A stretch of DNA of 64,000 bases from Rhinopomastus cyanomelas (GCA_013400115.1 VXBP01003666.1:124001-188000), one strand, 5' to 3'; positions 30,001 to 54,754 are shown, counted from the stretch's first letter. Notes: a model not told the origin generated them from the letters alone. A program made the numbers and translations.

Positions 30001-31177
30001 GCCTGAGGGCCCTTTCTAGGAAGGGTCTCTTTAGATTGGAAAAAAGGAGACTGAGGGGTGACCACATGAATGTGGATCAATATGGAAAGCATAGGTGTCA
30101 AGAAGATGGAGCCAGGCTCTGCTCACGGGCACCCAGTGATAGGACAAGGGGTTGCAGGTGTGACCTGAAACAGAGGAGGTTCCACATCAGTGTGAGAAAG
30201 AACTCCATGACAAAGGTGCCAGAGCCCTGGCAGGGGCTGCCCAGGGGGGTTGTAGAGTCTCCTTCTCTGGAGACGTTTCAAACCCTCCTGGCCATGTTTG
30301 TGTGCGGCTGGATGTAGGGTATCCTGCTGTGTCAGGGGGACTGGATGGGATGATCTTTCAAAGTCCCTTCCCATCCCTAATGTTCCGTGACTCTGTGAAC
30401 CTGACCCTTCCCTAGAACAAGCTGGAAGTAAAATCAAATTACTCCAGTGAGTGCTGTCCTGCTCTGAATATAAACCTCTCTCGTTCAGAAAAACAAGACC
30501 TGAACCGCTTCAGCTTTATCTTTCCTTCGAACGGGACCGGCTCTTCAAGAGTAGAAACCAAACTGAAGGCACTGCCCTGTCATCACCAGAGGAGCCGGGA
30601 CAGGTCATCCGGCGGTTCTGACCGCACATGAACCGCAGCGAAGCGGCCAGGAGAGCCCCGAAGCTGCTCCACGGGAAACCGTGACCTGGGCTGGGACCGA
30701 GCTGCCCCTCAGCTCCTGAGGGCAGCAGATCGGGAGGAGCGCAAGAAAGCGGGAGGTGGTTGGGGCGGATCTCCTGGGACGCCGCTCGGGGCACCCTTTT
30801 TCGCCGGTGGCCGATGGGCACCGGCCCCGGCCTCAAGCGGAGGCACCGGCCCCAGCACCTCCTGCAGCGGTACCGGTCCCTCTGCCCGAGCTCTACCAAC
30901 CCCTTTGCCCCAGCGGTACCGCTCCCCCTCCTTCAGCACCAACCCCTCAGGACTCCCCCCTGCCGCGGGACACCAGCCCTGTGGTGCGCGGGGTAGAGGG
31001 GCCGCGGGAGCCCGGTCCTCCCGCAGGGCAGGCGCTGCCTCACCTCTCGATAACCGAGGCGAGCAGCTGCGGGAGCTCCTTCATCTCGAAGGCCGAGTAC
31101 GACGCGGAAAGCAGCGGCCGCACCGCCACCTCCCAGCCCGGCTCCGCCGCGGCCCCCGCGCCGCCGCCCGCCGCCAT
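1..31177 (-). CDS. UBR4: UBR4 (p600) E3 ubiquitin ligase, N-terminal part, 28 exons, truncated at left edge
   Basis: UBR4 is a giant cytoplasmic N-recognin and E3/E4 ubiquitin ligase (about 5,180 residues in human) acting in N-degron and protein quality control with KCMF1 and calmodulin. This window holds coding bases from 31177 down to 392, 3,854 nt in 28 exons, giving about 1,284 residues that match the vertebrate protein almost collinearly. This part is the N-terminal helical repeat region. The UBR zinc-finger box and the C-terminal catalytic module lie beyond the left edge. The start was chosen because the reading begins with MAAGGG directly before the conserved block [20 protein letters not shown] and sits in a TISU motif. 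The N-terminus is about a dozen residues shorter than in human. All 27 junctions keep phase. Exon coordinates are in the block entries that follow. Confidence 0.97.
392..3012 (-). CDS. UBR4: UBR4 coding exons 25-28
   Basis: Exons: 25 (2783-3012), 26 (2067-2191), 27 (658-755), 28 (392-549), about residues 1082-1285. Exon 25 carries [20 protein letters not shown] and the [18 protein letters not shown] end. Exon 26 carries [18 protein letters not shown]. Exon 27 reads [20 protein letters not shown] and ends GSW. Exon 28 reads [20 protein letters not shown] and ends DLIV at the donor GTAAGT. Exon 25 uses an AAG acceptor. Exons 27 and 28 are easy to miss because the exon frame is broken by stops just outside them. 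The next exon is not visible in bases 1-391, so the gene continues off the left edge. Confidence 0.94.
886..1215 (-). repeat. CR1 LINE fragment, UBR4 intron 26
   Basis: The plus strand begins with a tail like aatcattgaatcatccaggc, followed by CR1 3' region. It is an older, diverged subfamily than most copies here. Confidence 0.75.
1529..1643 (-). repeat. Short CR1 tail fragment with (CCAGA)n run, UBR4 intron 26
   Basis: Starts with cagaatcccagaacgactgaggctgg, a second CR1 subfamily tail. It contains about five copies of the pentamer ccaga at about 1579-1602. Confidence 0.65.
3054..3300 (-). repeat. CR1 fragment adjoining UBR4 exon 24
   Basis: The CR1 3' end gggattggaagggacctcag is followed by the ORF2 C-terminal region. 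It ends about 14 bases from the exon 24 donor and leaves the exon frame open into the repeat. Confidence 0.85.
3314..7992 (-). CDS. UBR4: UBR4 coding exons 20-24
   Basis: Exons: 20 (7860-7992), 21 (6393-6472), 22 (5639-5767), 23 (3649-3831), 24 (3314-3436), about residues 866-1081. Blocks seen are [16 protein letters not shown] in exon 20, [11 protein letters not shown] in exon 22, [20 protein letters not shown] in exon 23 and [14 protein letters not shown] in exon 24. Exon 21 is short and ends with TCG before GTATTG, giving DSS|VCEVLF across the junction (human DSVACDVLF). A CR1 fragment begins only about 14 bases inside intron 24. Confidence 0.95.
4155..5545 (-). repeat. Three CR1 copies in head-to-tail array, UBR4 intron 22
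   Basis: Copies at about 4155-4497 (actgaggctgg subfamily), 4498-5315 (gattggaagggacctcg subfamily, long) and 5318-5545 (internal piece). The long copy retains two large blocks of the CR1 ORF2 C-terminus in minus frames (5261-4899 and 4865-4581), including [19 protein letters not shown] and [12 protein letters not shown]. Interrupted, so dead. Confidence 0.88.
6775..7758 (+). repeat. CR1 element, plus orientation, UBR4 intron 20
   Basis: A roughly 870-base CR1 3' part ends with gactcgatgatcccaggggtcttttccaacc and a gattccat tail near 7645. A second short CR1 tail (7688-7758) follows. Antisense to UBR4. Frames are broken. Confidence 0.85.
8598..11957 (-). CDS. UBR4: UBR4 coding exons 16-19
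   Basis: Exons: 16 (11798-11957), 17 (11579-11664), 18 (10463-10632), 19 (8598-8880), about residues 633-865. Exon 16 begins with [20 protein letters not shown], a nearly invariant vertebrate block. Exon 18 encodes [20 protein letters not shown]. Exon 19, the longest in the window, includes [20 protein letters not shown] and [18 protein letters not shown]. Alternating helical Leu-rich segments agree with a helical solenoid. Splice phases close across all four. Confidence 0.95.
9108..9590 (-). repeat. CR1 fragment, UBR4 intron 18
   Basis: Begins cccagaatggctacagcagg and runs through the cctaacatccaacctaaccc block to the ctccagctcctccatctcc end. Actgaggctgg-type subfamily. Confidence 0.82.
9948..10320 (-). 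repeat. CR1-like fragment of a diverged subfamily, UBR4 intron 18
   Basis: The tail catagaattccagaccgagc and body gggcaccctgttccaggacc differ from the other copies, suggesting an older CR1 subfamily. Confidence 0.7.
12058..12760 (-). repeat. CR1 element, UBR4 intron 15
   Basis: About 700 bases of CR1 3' half. Minus frames 12213-12609 still show CR1 ORF2 C-terminal text with stops and shifts. Confidence 0.83.
13158..16321 (-). CDS. UBR4: UBR4 coding exons 10-15
   Basis: Exons: 10 (16262-16321), 11 (15941-16131), 12 (15095-15194), 13 (14868-15005), 14 (14229-14346), 15 (13158-13345), about residues 368-632. In exon 10 the donor is GTAGGA after GGTGAG. The tempting earlier GTGAGG would break the frame with exon 11. 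Exon 14 carries the acidic, Ser-rich run [20 protein letters not shown]. Exon 15 carries a Pro tract ([10 protein letters not shown]) followed by RVKSPSK, a probable disordered phospho-linker between helical repeats. Exon 14 uses an unusual AAG acceptor (ends at 14347). Confidence 0.95.
13412..13880 (-). repeat. CR1 fragment, UBR4 intron 14
   Basis: Starts aatcacagcacattagggactgg and continues to the ctctgtgtcctttcggaactg ORF2 region. Gattggaaggg-type subfamily. Confidence 0.85.
15238..15745 (-). repeat. CR1 fragment, UBR4 intron 11
   Basis: Starts atcacagaacatgagagattgg. Retains a minus frame of 84 codons at 15565-15311 with ORF2 C-terminal similarity. Confidence 0.85.
16531..23695 (-). CDS. 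UBR4: UBR4 coding exons 2-9
   Basis: Exons, in transcript order: 2 (23598-23695), 3 (21876-21979), 4 (20631-20760), 5 (20394-20533), 6 (19313-19415), 7 (18659-18800), 8 (18127-18251), 9 (16531-16655). They encode about residues 45-367. Recognisable conserved blocks are [20 protein letters not shown] in exon 2, [20 protein letters not shown] in exon 3, the [20 protein letters not shown] block in exon 5, [13 protein letters not shown] in exon 6 and [17 protein letters not shown] in exon 8. Exon 5 ends with a Ser-rich stretch ([12 protein letters not shown]) that differs from the human linker. All have GT donors and AG acceptors and their phases close. Confidence 0.96.
16678..16705. repeat. Short (TATAA)n microsatellite
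   Basis: Three to four copies of tataatata flanked on both sides by atgttctt, in UBR4 intron 8. Confidence 0.6.
16872..17685 (-). repeat. Long CR1 fragment, UBR4 intron 8
   Basis: About 810 bases from tail gattggaagggacctcagaa to tctgcactgtcctggttag. Minus frames 17187-16942, 17428-17120 and 17664-17377 correspond to successive ORF2 C-terminal pieces in shifted frames. Confidence 0.87.
18292..18540 (-). repeat. CR1 fragment, UBR4 intron 7
   Basis: Tail cacagactggtgggggttggaagg is close to but distinct from the main subfamily. Only the 3' 250 bases are present. Confidence 0.82.
19637..20245 (-). repeat. CR1 element, UBR4 intron 5
   Basis: Starts atcatagaacgtgagaggttag. Two minus frames (19936-19709, 20150-19872) carry ORF2 C-terminal text with a shift between them. 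Confidence 0.85.
21332..21790 (-). repeat. CR1 fragment, UBR4 intron 3
   Basis: Starts gaatcacagaacattagggattgg and ends in the RT-proximal region near gctctctcaagcagttcc, about 85 bases before exon 3. Confidence 0.85.
22125..22715. repeat. Opposed pair of CR1 fragments, UBR4 intron 2
   Basis: A minus copy at about 22125-22455 (aatttaggttgaaaaagacc tail) meets a plus copy at about 22460-22715 ending gatcctggaggtcctttgcagcc. The pair could form an RNA hairpin. Confidence 0.72.
23020..23505 (-). repeat. CR1 fragment, UBR4 intron 2, 90 bases from exon 2
   Basis: Starts gaataccagaatgattgaaactgg (actgaggctgg-like subfamily) and ends near aagtgagtggcctagaactg. Confidence 0.82.
24192..24810. repeat. 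Composite of four CR1 pieces with a nested insertion, UBR4 intron 1
   Basis: A plus copy (24192-24380) is followed by a minus copy (24384-24725) that is split at cctctagaggtca by a 75-base insert of the gattggaag subfamily (about 24428-24502). Then comes a plus tail (24735-24810). Confidence 0.75.
25478..26095 (+). repeat. CR1 element, plus orientation, UBR4 intron 1
   Basis: About 600 bases, from tggcatcctggcttggctcagc to the tcttttctagcctcaaaaagcc tail. Actgaggctgg-type subfamily. A small internal duplication, aggttggatgttaggttgg, is visible at about 25865-25890. Confidence 0.83.
26850..27055 (+). repeat. CR1 tail fragment, UBR4 intron 1
   Basis: Ends tggatgacctctggaggtccttccaaccc...gattctatgaa. 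Only the last 200 bases are present. Confidence 0.8.
27425..28365 (-). repeat. Two adjacent CR1 fragments, UBR4 intron 1
   Basis: About 27425-27765 (ttggaaaaggtcttcaagatc tail, old subfamily) and about 27795-28365 (gaatgactaaggcagtaaaag tail). Confidence 0.8.
28366..28939. other. AT-rich non-repeat stretch in UBR4 intron 1
   Basis: About 570 bases of AT-rich sequence (for example gaacaaattcagctaattaa) with no CR1 similarity, no splice-flanked frame and no recognisable RNA gene. Nothing functional can be seen. Confidence 0.5.
28940..29660 (-). repeat. Two CR1 fragments, UBR4 intron 1
   Basis: About 28945-29200 (internal ORF2 part, no tail) and about 29472-29660 (tail cacagaacattagggactgg). 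Confidence 0.8.
29838..30400. repeat. Head-to-head CR1 pair, UBR4 intron 1
   Basis: A minus copy (about 29838-30012) abuts a plus copy (30015-30400) that ends tgatctttcaaagtcccttcccatccctaatg. The plus copy keeps a 93-codon frame (30036-30317) of the ORF2 C-terminus. Confidence 0.82.
31044..31177 (-). CDS. UBR4: UBR4 coding exon 1
   Basis: Coding exon 1 (134 nt, about residues 1-45) ends at the donor GTGAGG at 31043. It encodes an Ala/Gly-rich start, then the conserved segment ending [11 protein letters not shown]. The split codon AG|T continues into exon 2. An upstream in-frame ATG at 31303 is also open, but that reading crosses an undetermined base at 31220 and looks like GC-rich 5' flank. 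The ATG at 31177 is preferred for its TISU context. Confidence 0.93.
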
Positions 31178-31181
31178 CTTG
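31170..31181 (-). promoter_or_regulatory. UBR4: TISU initiator element over the UBR4 start codon
   Basis: On the minus strand the bases read CAAGATGGCGGC, a perfect match to the TISU consensus SAASATGGCGGC. It overlaps the chosen ATG and also matches a YY1 site. TISU elements are known to direct start-codon choice on mRNAs with very short 5' UTRs without scanning, and they act as a core-promoter element. Confidence 0.8.
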
Positions 31182-31225
31182 CCGCTGCGCTGGGTGAAGG
31201 CGGGGGGAGGGGGGCGGGANCCGGG

Positions 31226-31275
31226 GCGCGTGCGCAGTACGTGAGTCAGCAAGTTTGAGGGGCGGCGCGTGCGCA
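31226..31275. promoter_or_regulatory. Two perfect NRF1-type sites in the UBR4 promoter
   Basis: The 11-mer gcgcgtgcgca occurs at 31226-31236 and again at 31265-31275. Its complement, TGCGCACGCGC, fits the NRF1 consensus YGCGCAYGCGC. Both lie 50-100 bases upstream of the UBR4 start codon, the expected core-promoter position. Confidence 0.6.
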
Positions 31276-31429
31276 GTGCCGGGAGCAAGAGAGGCGTGGC
31301 CAAGCAAAGGGGGCGTGTGTACGTAGGAAGCCGTGGTCAAGCGGAGGGGGCGTAGCCTCAATAGCTGCCGCAGGGTCGGGGCAGCAAAAGGAGCCGGAAA
31401 GAGTGAAAAAACGGAAATCAATCGCTTCC

Positions 31430-32145
31430 TGCTCCCCTTCGCGGGGTTTTATTGAGGGGAGGGGGAGGCCACGGCCTCCGGCAGGGGGTCCGGGGATTCA
31501 TCAGCGCAATTTTGAATCCAGGTACAGAGGTACTGGAGGTTGCACACAGCTCCTCACCCTGGTTTTTACACCAAATATGGGGATGTTTTTTAAAATAAGA
31601 CTGAGTTATCATTATAATAAATAACAAGCATGGAGACGTTTTACATTCAAATCCCTCCCACAGCCCTGCAATGGAATGAAGGGACCTGATGAGGCCGTTC
31701 GCTGCCAATTTCAGACCTTTTTTCTAATCCCAGACAGCAGCTCCCACAGTACCAATTCACCACTTCTCCATCCTCACCAAGACACTCCCCAGCACAAGGA
31801 AACAAGGATCTGTGAGCTCTCGTATCTTCACTGATGTCAGGGAGATGCTGTGACAGCAGAAGTCAGGGCTTCACAGAGGGGTGGGAGCTGTTCTGAGGTC
31901 ACAACGGACCAACGGCTGTTTTTCCATCTTAAAGTTCTTGCTGAGAGACAGAGGCAGCATAGCCTGATGGTGCACCAGCAGCTTTTCCTCTCCCAAATAT
32001 CTTTCTCCAACAATACTGGTGGTTTTACACCCATCAGTCACAGTAGCTGGAATTTCTAAGGGAACCCCGAGGCACTGGAGTGTGGCAGATCTTCAGCTAG
32101 TCCGAATCAGAGGGACCTTCCCCAGCCTCAGCCCTCCCTGCAGCT
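31430..32145 (-). other. EMC1: EMC1 3' untranslated region
   Basis: About 715 bases between the EMC1 stop codon and the AATAAA at 31453-31448. They are free of CR1, unlike nearly every other non-coding stretch here. No conserved coding frame is seen; a 96-codon open frame at 31418-31708 resembles no family. Confidence 0.6.
31448..31453 (-). terminator. EMC1: Poly(A) signal of EMC1
   Basis: TTTATT on the plus strand reads AATAAA on the minus strand, about 690 bases downstream of the EMC1 stop codon at 32146. No other CR1-free candidate is equally placed. The next gene, UBR4, starts translation only 271 bases further on. Confidence 0.6.
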
Positions 32146-49033
<16,888 letters not shown>

Positions 49034-49209
49034 GTTGCCCCGAGGGGGGGCTTACTGCCGCGGGGCTGCCCGCGCTGCCGCCTGCGCGAAGTACCCTTCC
49101 TGAACGTCGACAGCTGAGAGCAGGCGCCGTGTGGGGCAGCCCTGCGGGGTGCGCCCAGCAGCCCCCGCGGCGCCGACAGGGGGCCTCGAAGCAACCGGGC
49201 GGCAGCACC

Positions 49210-52200
49210 ATGCCGAAGTCACGGCGGGACCGCAAAGGTGGGAGCGGGCCCCGGGGACCCCCAGACCCCCCTTTCAGCCCCCCAGCCCCATCCTCCCCTG
49301 TCCTGGGTCTCCTCCGCCCCAGTCCCCACCTACCTCGTCCCAGACGTCCCACGCCTCAGACGTCCCCGTCTTCCCCCGCGCCAGATCCCTCCTTCCTTGC
49401 CCCAACCCCGCACTAACATTGCTTCCTGGCTCCTCGTAGTGTCCCTGACACGGACGCCCAGGAAGGGGTTAGAGGCGAAGCAGGCACTGATCACTGAGGT
49501 GAGTGCGGCCTGGTCTGGTCTGGCCGGCCTGGCTCAGCCCTCGCGGTGCCCCCTCACCCCGCACTGACCGTTCTCTCCTAGCTCCGGCGATGTGTGGACA
49601 CCTACAAGTACATTTTTGTCTTTTCCGTTGCTAACATGAGGAACAACAAGCTAAAGGACGTCCGGAATGCTTGGAAGCACAGCAGGTGCGTGGGGACAGC
49701 AGGAGGGAGACCCCAAACCCTAACCCTGGAGGCTGATGGCCACTTCCTCCTCACCAGTAAGAAACGATATGACTAGAGGGAACGACCTGAAACTGCAACA
49801 AGGGGGGTTTAGGCTGGACATAAGGAAGGTGCTTAAAGATGTGTTTTAGGAGTGATGAAGAGTAGGATTAATTGTTGGGCTTGATGACTTTGTAATGTAG
49901 AGTCTGGCACCTGGGCAAGAACAACCCCAGGGACCAGTACAGGGTGGGGACTGACCTGTTGGAGATCAGCAGAGGAGAAGGGGACCTGGGGGTGCTGATG
50001 GCCAGGAGCCAGCAATGGGCCCTGGTGGCAAAGAAGGCCGCTGGCATCCTGGGATGGATCAGAATGGGGAGGGTGGTTAGTAGACAGAGAAAGGTTCTCC
50101 TCCACCTCTGCCCTGGCGAGACCACATCTGGAATGTTGTGTCCATTTATGGGCCCCTCAGTTCCAAAAGGACACAGAACTGCTGGAAAAAGTCCAGTGCA
50201 GAGCCACAGGGATGATGGAGGGAGTGGAACATCTCCCTGATGAGGAAAGGCTGAGGGAGCTGGGTCTCTTGAGCTTGGAAAAAAGGAGCCTGAGGGGTGA
50301 CCCCATGAATTTGATCAATATGGAAAGGGCAAGTGTCAGGAGGATGGAGCCAGGCTCTGCTCAGGGGCACCCAATGATAGAACAAGGGGCAGTGGGTGTG
50401 AGCTGGAACAGAGGAGGTTCCACATCAGTCTGAGGACGAACTTCTTCATGGTGAGGGTGCCAGAGCCCTGGCAGGGGCTGCCCAGGGGTTTGTAGAGTCT
50501 CCTTCTCTGGAGCTGTTTAAAACCCACCTGGGCACGTTATTGTGTGACTGGATGTAGGGATCCTGCTGTGGTATGAGGACTGGACCTGATGACCTTTTGA
50601 GGTCCTTTCCAATCCCTAATGGGATACTGTGATACAGGATTTTTCCAAGTTAAATGTTTCTGTGATTTTCCTGCCACAGGATCTTTTTCGGGAAGAACAA
50701 GGTGATGATGGTGGCACTAGGACGTGAGCCAAGTAATGAGTACAAGGAGAATCTGCACAAGGTACGGCCTGGGGGTTATTCTCTGTGTCCTAAAGATTCA
50801 CCTCACTCATAGGTGAATTTTGTTTGGAAGAGACTGTTCAGCTCATAAAGTCCCAACTGCTCCCCCAGTGCTGCCAGGTCCCCATTAACCCCTGTCCTTC
50901 ACCCCACAACTCTATGGCTTTGCCAAACTTTCAGGGATGGTGACTCCCCCCTGCCCTGGGCAACCTGGGCCAGGCCTGGGGAACCCTTGTGGGGAAGAAA
51001 TTGGTCCAAGACCGAGAGACCGACCCCCACCCCACTCCAACCTCCTGAGTTTCAGGGCATTGCAGAGAGCTGTCACAGAGGTCTCCCCTCAGCCTCCCTT
51101 TCTCCAGTCCAACCCCCTCAGTTGCTCCTTATAGTATTGGTGTTCCAGCCCCTCCCCCAGCTCAGTTGCCCTTCTGTATACCCACTCCAGCCCTCAGTAC
51201 CCTTTGGGCAGTGACTGAGGAGCCCAAAACTGACCCCAGAATTCAGTGCTGTCATCTTCAGCTGCTGTCAGCCAGCACCTCCAGACCCTTTTCTGCTGTG
51301 GAATAACTGTCAAGGATACCAGAGCTTCCCCAGGTCACCAAGGTCGGGGGGTTTAATGAAATGTGACTGATGTCACTGCACAAAAGCTCCAGTCAGCAGA
51401 GCCTTGGCAGTAACACAGGGCTGGTTCCTAGAAGATCAGATCCTGGGTGCTACCCAAGTTCTCTTTCTTCCAGGTCAGCAAACACCTAAGAGGTGAAGTT
51501 GGGCTCCTCTTTACTAACCGCACTAAGGATGAGGTGGATGAGTAAGTCTGGTTACAGCCCTGATTTTCTATTCTGAACTGCATAGCAGCCTGGTTTTTGT
51601 GTTTCCCATGTTCGCTGTTGATCCTCTTGAAGCAGGGATGAGCTCATTGTGCTCATCTCACTCTGCTATCCCTGCATCAGCAGGAAAGAGCATCTGTCAG
51701 GCTCTGCCACAATCCCTGTCTTAACCCACGGGATGTCCTCTCTGCAGCTAAAGCTCTCATTTCTCATCTCAGGTGGTTCTCCAAGTTCAAAGAGGTAGAC
51801 TTTGCTCGCGCAGGGAACAAGGCAACGTACACAGTCAGCCTGGACACAGGGCCCTTGGAGCAGTTCCCCCACTCCATGGAGCCTCAGTTACGGCAGCTGG
51901 GGCTGCCCACGACGCTGAAGAAAGGTACAGGAGGGTTTTGCTCAAAGAGCATCCTTTAAGGAGAAAGTTCACAAAATCCCAGAGTGATTGAGGCTGGAAA
52001 AGCCCTCTGAGCTCACCCAGCCCAGACCAGGACCTAACATCACCACCAGCAGCCACACCAAGGCACTAAGGGCCACAGCCAGCCTGTCCTTCAACAGGCC
52101 TTGGCAGTCCATTCCAGTGTCTGATCCCCCTTTCTGTGAGGAAGGGCTTCCTAACACCCAACCTAACCTTCCTGTGGCAGCTCCAGGCCCTACCCTCTCG

Positions 52201-53392
52201 TTCTGGCACTGGTTGCCTGCGAGAAGAGCCTGACCCCCAGCTCACTACAGCCTCCCTTCAGGAAGCTGGAGAGAGGGAGAAGGTCCCCATGAGTCTTCTC
52301 CAGGCTGAACACCTCCAGCTCCCTCAGCCTCTCATCAGATTTTCCCTCCAGTCCCTTCCCCAGCCTCGTTGCTCTTCTGGAGCCACTCCAGCCCCTCAAT
52401 CTCTTTCTTGAAGTCAGGGGCCCACAACTGCCCCCAGTACTCAAGGGAAGGCCTCCCTAGAGCCCAGGACAAGGGAAGAGTGATGTCCCCAGCCTGCTGT
52501 CCACACTGTTGCTGATCAGCTGATTGTCACCCCAGTACTACCAGATCACTCTGTGCCAGGCTGCTCTCCAGTCACTCATTCCCCAGTCTGTAGCTGCAGG
52601 TGGTTACTGTGGCGAAAGGGAAGGATCCAGCCCTTGGCCCTGTTAAACCTCATCTCATTAAATAATCAAGTAGACCAAACCCAGCGCATTGGCATCTCAT
52701 CCCCAAACCAGACTGGGGAGGGCTGTTAACACTTGGAGGTGTCTGGATGTTTATGTGGAGAGGCACAAGCTGTAGGGAGGCTGGGCTCTGGCTTGTCTGC
52801 ATTTGAGAGTCTTTACAAAAGCTTTGCTTCCTACAGGAGTGGTGACGCTGCTTTCAGATTATGAAGTCTGCAAAGAAGGGGATGTCCTCACCCCTGAACA
52901 AGCTCGTGTGCTGGTGAGTGATGGTGTAACCCTCGTTCCCCCCCACCACCAATAGTCATTAACTGCTGAGTTTAAGTGAGCCAGAGGCTGCAAGTTGTTG
53001 TGAGCAGCAGCTCAGCTCTGGGGTGCAGCATCATGTTCCTAACACGGAAACCCCACAGCAATCATTTAGGCTCCTGCTTTGCTGCAGTTCTCACCCAGGG
53101 GTGGGACTTACACCAAAAAATCCTGGCAATCACAAAACTGTGGAAGCCCTGTTGAGAAAATGCAGAGGGTTTGTGATGCAGCCACGGAGGGACAATGAAG
53201 CAGGAGTGATGGCTTTGTGTCTGTCCTTAGAAACTCTTCGGTTACGAGATGGCAGAGTTCAAAGTCACCATCAAATCCGTGTGGAATTCTGAGACGGGAG
53301 ACTTCCAGAAACTTGTGGGAGACTCAACAGAGGAGGACAAGGCAGAGGAAGAAGAGGCAGACGAGGGAGACAATGACAGTAGTGAGGACTAG
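49210..53392 (+). CDS. MRTO4: MRTO4, ribosome biogenesis factor (P0-like), complete, 8 exons
   Basis: MRTO4 (yeast Mrt4) is a nucleolar relative of ribosomal P0. It occupies the P-stalk site on pre-60S particles until replaced by P0. Exons: 49210-49237, 49440-49498, 49582-49685, 50680-50761, 51474-51541, 51773-51924, 52837-52913, 53231-53392 (TAG), 732 nt, 243 residues (human 239). It begins MPKSRRDRK, followed by [55 protein letters not shown] and [14 protein letters not shown]. The acidic tail ([20 protein letters not shown]) is typical of the family. All phases close. It shares a promoter with EMC1 and is tail-to-tail with AKR7A2. Confidence 0.97.
49755..50635 (+). repeat. CR1 copies, plus orientation, MRTO4 intron 3
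   Basis: A short piece (about 49755-49890) is followed by a long copy (about 49893-50635) ending cttttgaggtcctttccaatccctaatg. It occupies most of the intron. Confidence 0.85.
50835..51250 (-). repeat. Diverged CR1 fragment, MRTO4 intron 4
   Basis: The order of blocks (cagggatggtgactcccccctgccctgggcaacc, then ctccagtccaaccccctcag) follows a CR1 3' region but with low similarity; an old copy. Confidence 0.65.
51972..52670 (-). repeat. CR1 element, MRTO4 intron 6
   Basis: Starts aatcccagagtgattgaggctgg and continues to the gttaaacctcatctcatt end, one of the longer copies of the actgaggctgg subfamily. Confidence 0.83.
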
Positions 53393-53521
53393 CAGCAGTC
53401 CTTGCGCTTGGGACAGCAGGCAGCTCCAGTCTGTTTTAGAGACGTAAAGAGGTGCCCTGTTTGCACCCAGAGGATGATGCTGATCAGCTCAGACTCTCTT
53501 TATAAGAGAGTACTTTTTTTT

Positions 53522-53529
53522 AATATAAA
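53522..53529 (+). terminator. MRTO4: Possible variant poly(A) signal of MRTO4
   Basis: AATATAAA about 130 bases after the MRTO4 stop, following a T run. It is not the canonical hexamer (AATATA variant), but no AATAAA is seen before the CR1 element that starts near 53600. Confidence 0.4.
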
Positions 53530-53602
53530 GACATTTATGAAATTCAGATGGTTGTCACTGCTGCCTGATCCTGTTTGAGCACCCTGGGATGGGAGGAGAT
53601 CC

Positions 53603-54700
53603 ACAGATCATTAGGGGTTGGAAAGGACCTCCAAAGGTCACCAAGTCCAAGCCCCCTGCTCGAGCAGGACCATAGAACCTAGGGCAGGTCACACAGGAAC
53701 ATCCAGCCAGGTCTGGAAAGTCTCCAGAGAAGGAGACTCCACACCCTCCCTGGGCAGCCCCTTCCACTGCTCTGTGACCCTTACAATGAAGAAGTTCTTC
53801 CTCAGGTTGAGGTGGACCTTCCTGTGCTCCAACTGACACCCAGGGCCCCTTGTCCTATCGCAGGGTGCAATGGAAAAGAGATTGTCTCTTTCTTCTTGAC
53901 CCCCAGCCCTCATGGATTTATAGATAATGATTAAATCCCCCTGCAACCCTCTCCTCTCGAAGAGCCCCAGGTCTCTCAATCTCTCCCCATAAGGCAGGTG
54001 CTCCAGTCCCTTAATCATCCCCATTGGCTCCACTGGGCTCTCAATCCGATCTCTGTCCCTCTTGAACAGGGGGCACACTCCATCTGTGGCCTCACTAGGG
54101 CAGAGTAGGGGGGAGGAGAACCTCTCTTGATCTGCTGGACACACTCTTCCTGATCCATCTGAGGATTCCATTGGCCACCTTGGCCACCAGAGCACAGTGC
54201 TGTTCCAGGGAGAACTTGTCCAAAAGAACTCCAGGCTCCCTCTCCACAGAGATGCTCTCCAACAGATCATGTCTCCAACATGTCCTGATGCTTCTCATTG
54301 CTCCTTCCCAGGCAAAGGACTCTGCACTGATTCTTGTTGAACCCCATTCAGCCCACCACCTCCAGTCTGTCCAAGGCTTCCTGAACAGCTGCACAGCCAT
54401 CAGGGGTATCGGCCAGACCTCCCAGCTCTGTCAGCAGCAAACTGGCTGGGGAGACAATCTGTGCCATCATCAAGGTCATTAATGAAGGTACTGGACCCAG
54501 CCCAGACCCCTGGGGTCACCCTGGGGGCTCCAGCTGGACTCTGTGCCATGGATCACCCCTCTTTGGGCTCTACAGCAAGTTCTTTATCCAAATCACAATC
54601 TGTTCTTGAATCCCACACTTCCTAAGCTTCCTGACAAGGACATTGAGGGGGGGGGACTGTGTCAGAGGCCTTAACAGACACCACCTGAAACACAGAACCC
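53603..54700 (-). repeat. Long CR1 element between MRTO4 and AKR7A2
   Basis: About 1.1 kb, the longest copy seen. It starts gatcattaggggttggaaagg and extends upstream to the ORF2 reverse-transcriptase region (ggtcattaatgaaggtactgg, gtgtcagaggccttaacag). Frames 54270-53689 and 54400-54095 are shifted. It fills nearly all the tail-to-tail intergenic space. Confidence 0.87.
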
Positions 54701-54754
54701 CCGCAGAGAGCACACAGATGGAGCTCAGACAGAGCTGTGCTGGCAAAGAAGGGT

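Larger units (their letters stand above)
30560..31395. promoter_or_regulatory. CpG island covering UBR4 exon 1 and promoter
   Basis: GC- and CpG-rich stretch in an otherwise AT-balanced region. It spans the first intron edge, exon 1 and upstream flank to the EMC1 3' end. It contains one undetermined base (n) at 31220. Long open frames here on both strands are a by-product of GC richness. Confidence 0.75.

Noticed and set aside
30756..31421. Overlapping open frames of up to 162 codons on both strands
   Set aside because: GC-rich low-complexity Pro/Arg/Ala readings in a CpG island, crossing an undetermined base; only the UBR4 exon 1 frame has homology.
53689..54400. Long minus-strand frames resembling reverse transcriptase C-terminus
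   Set aside because: They are shifted and interrupted remains of a CR1 LINE, not a live gene.
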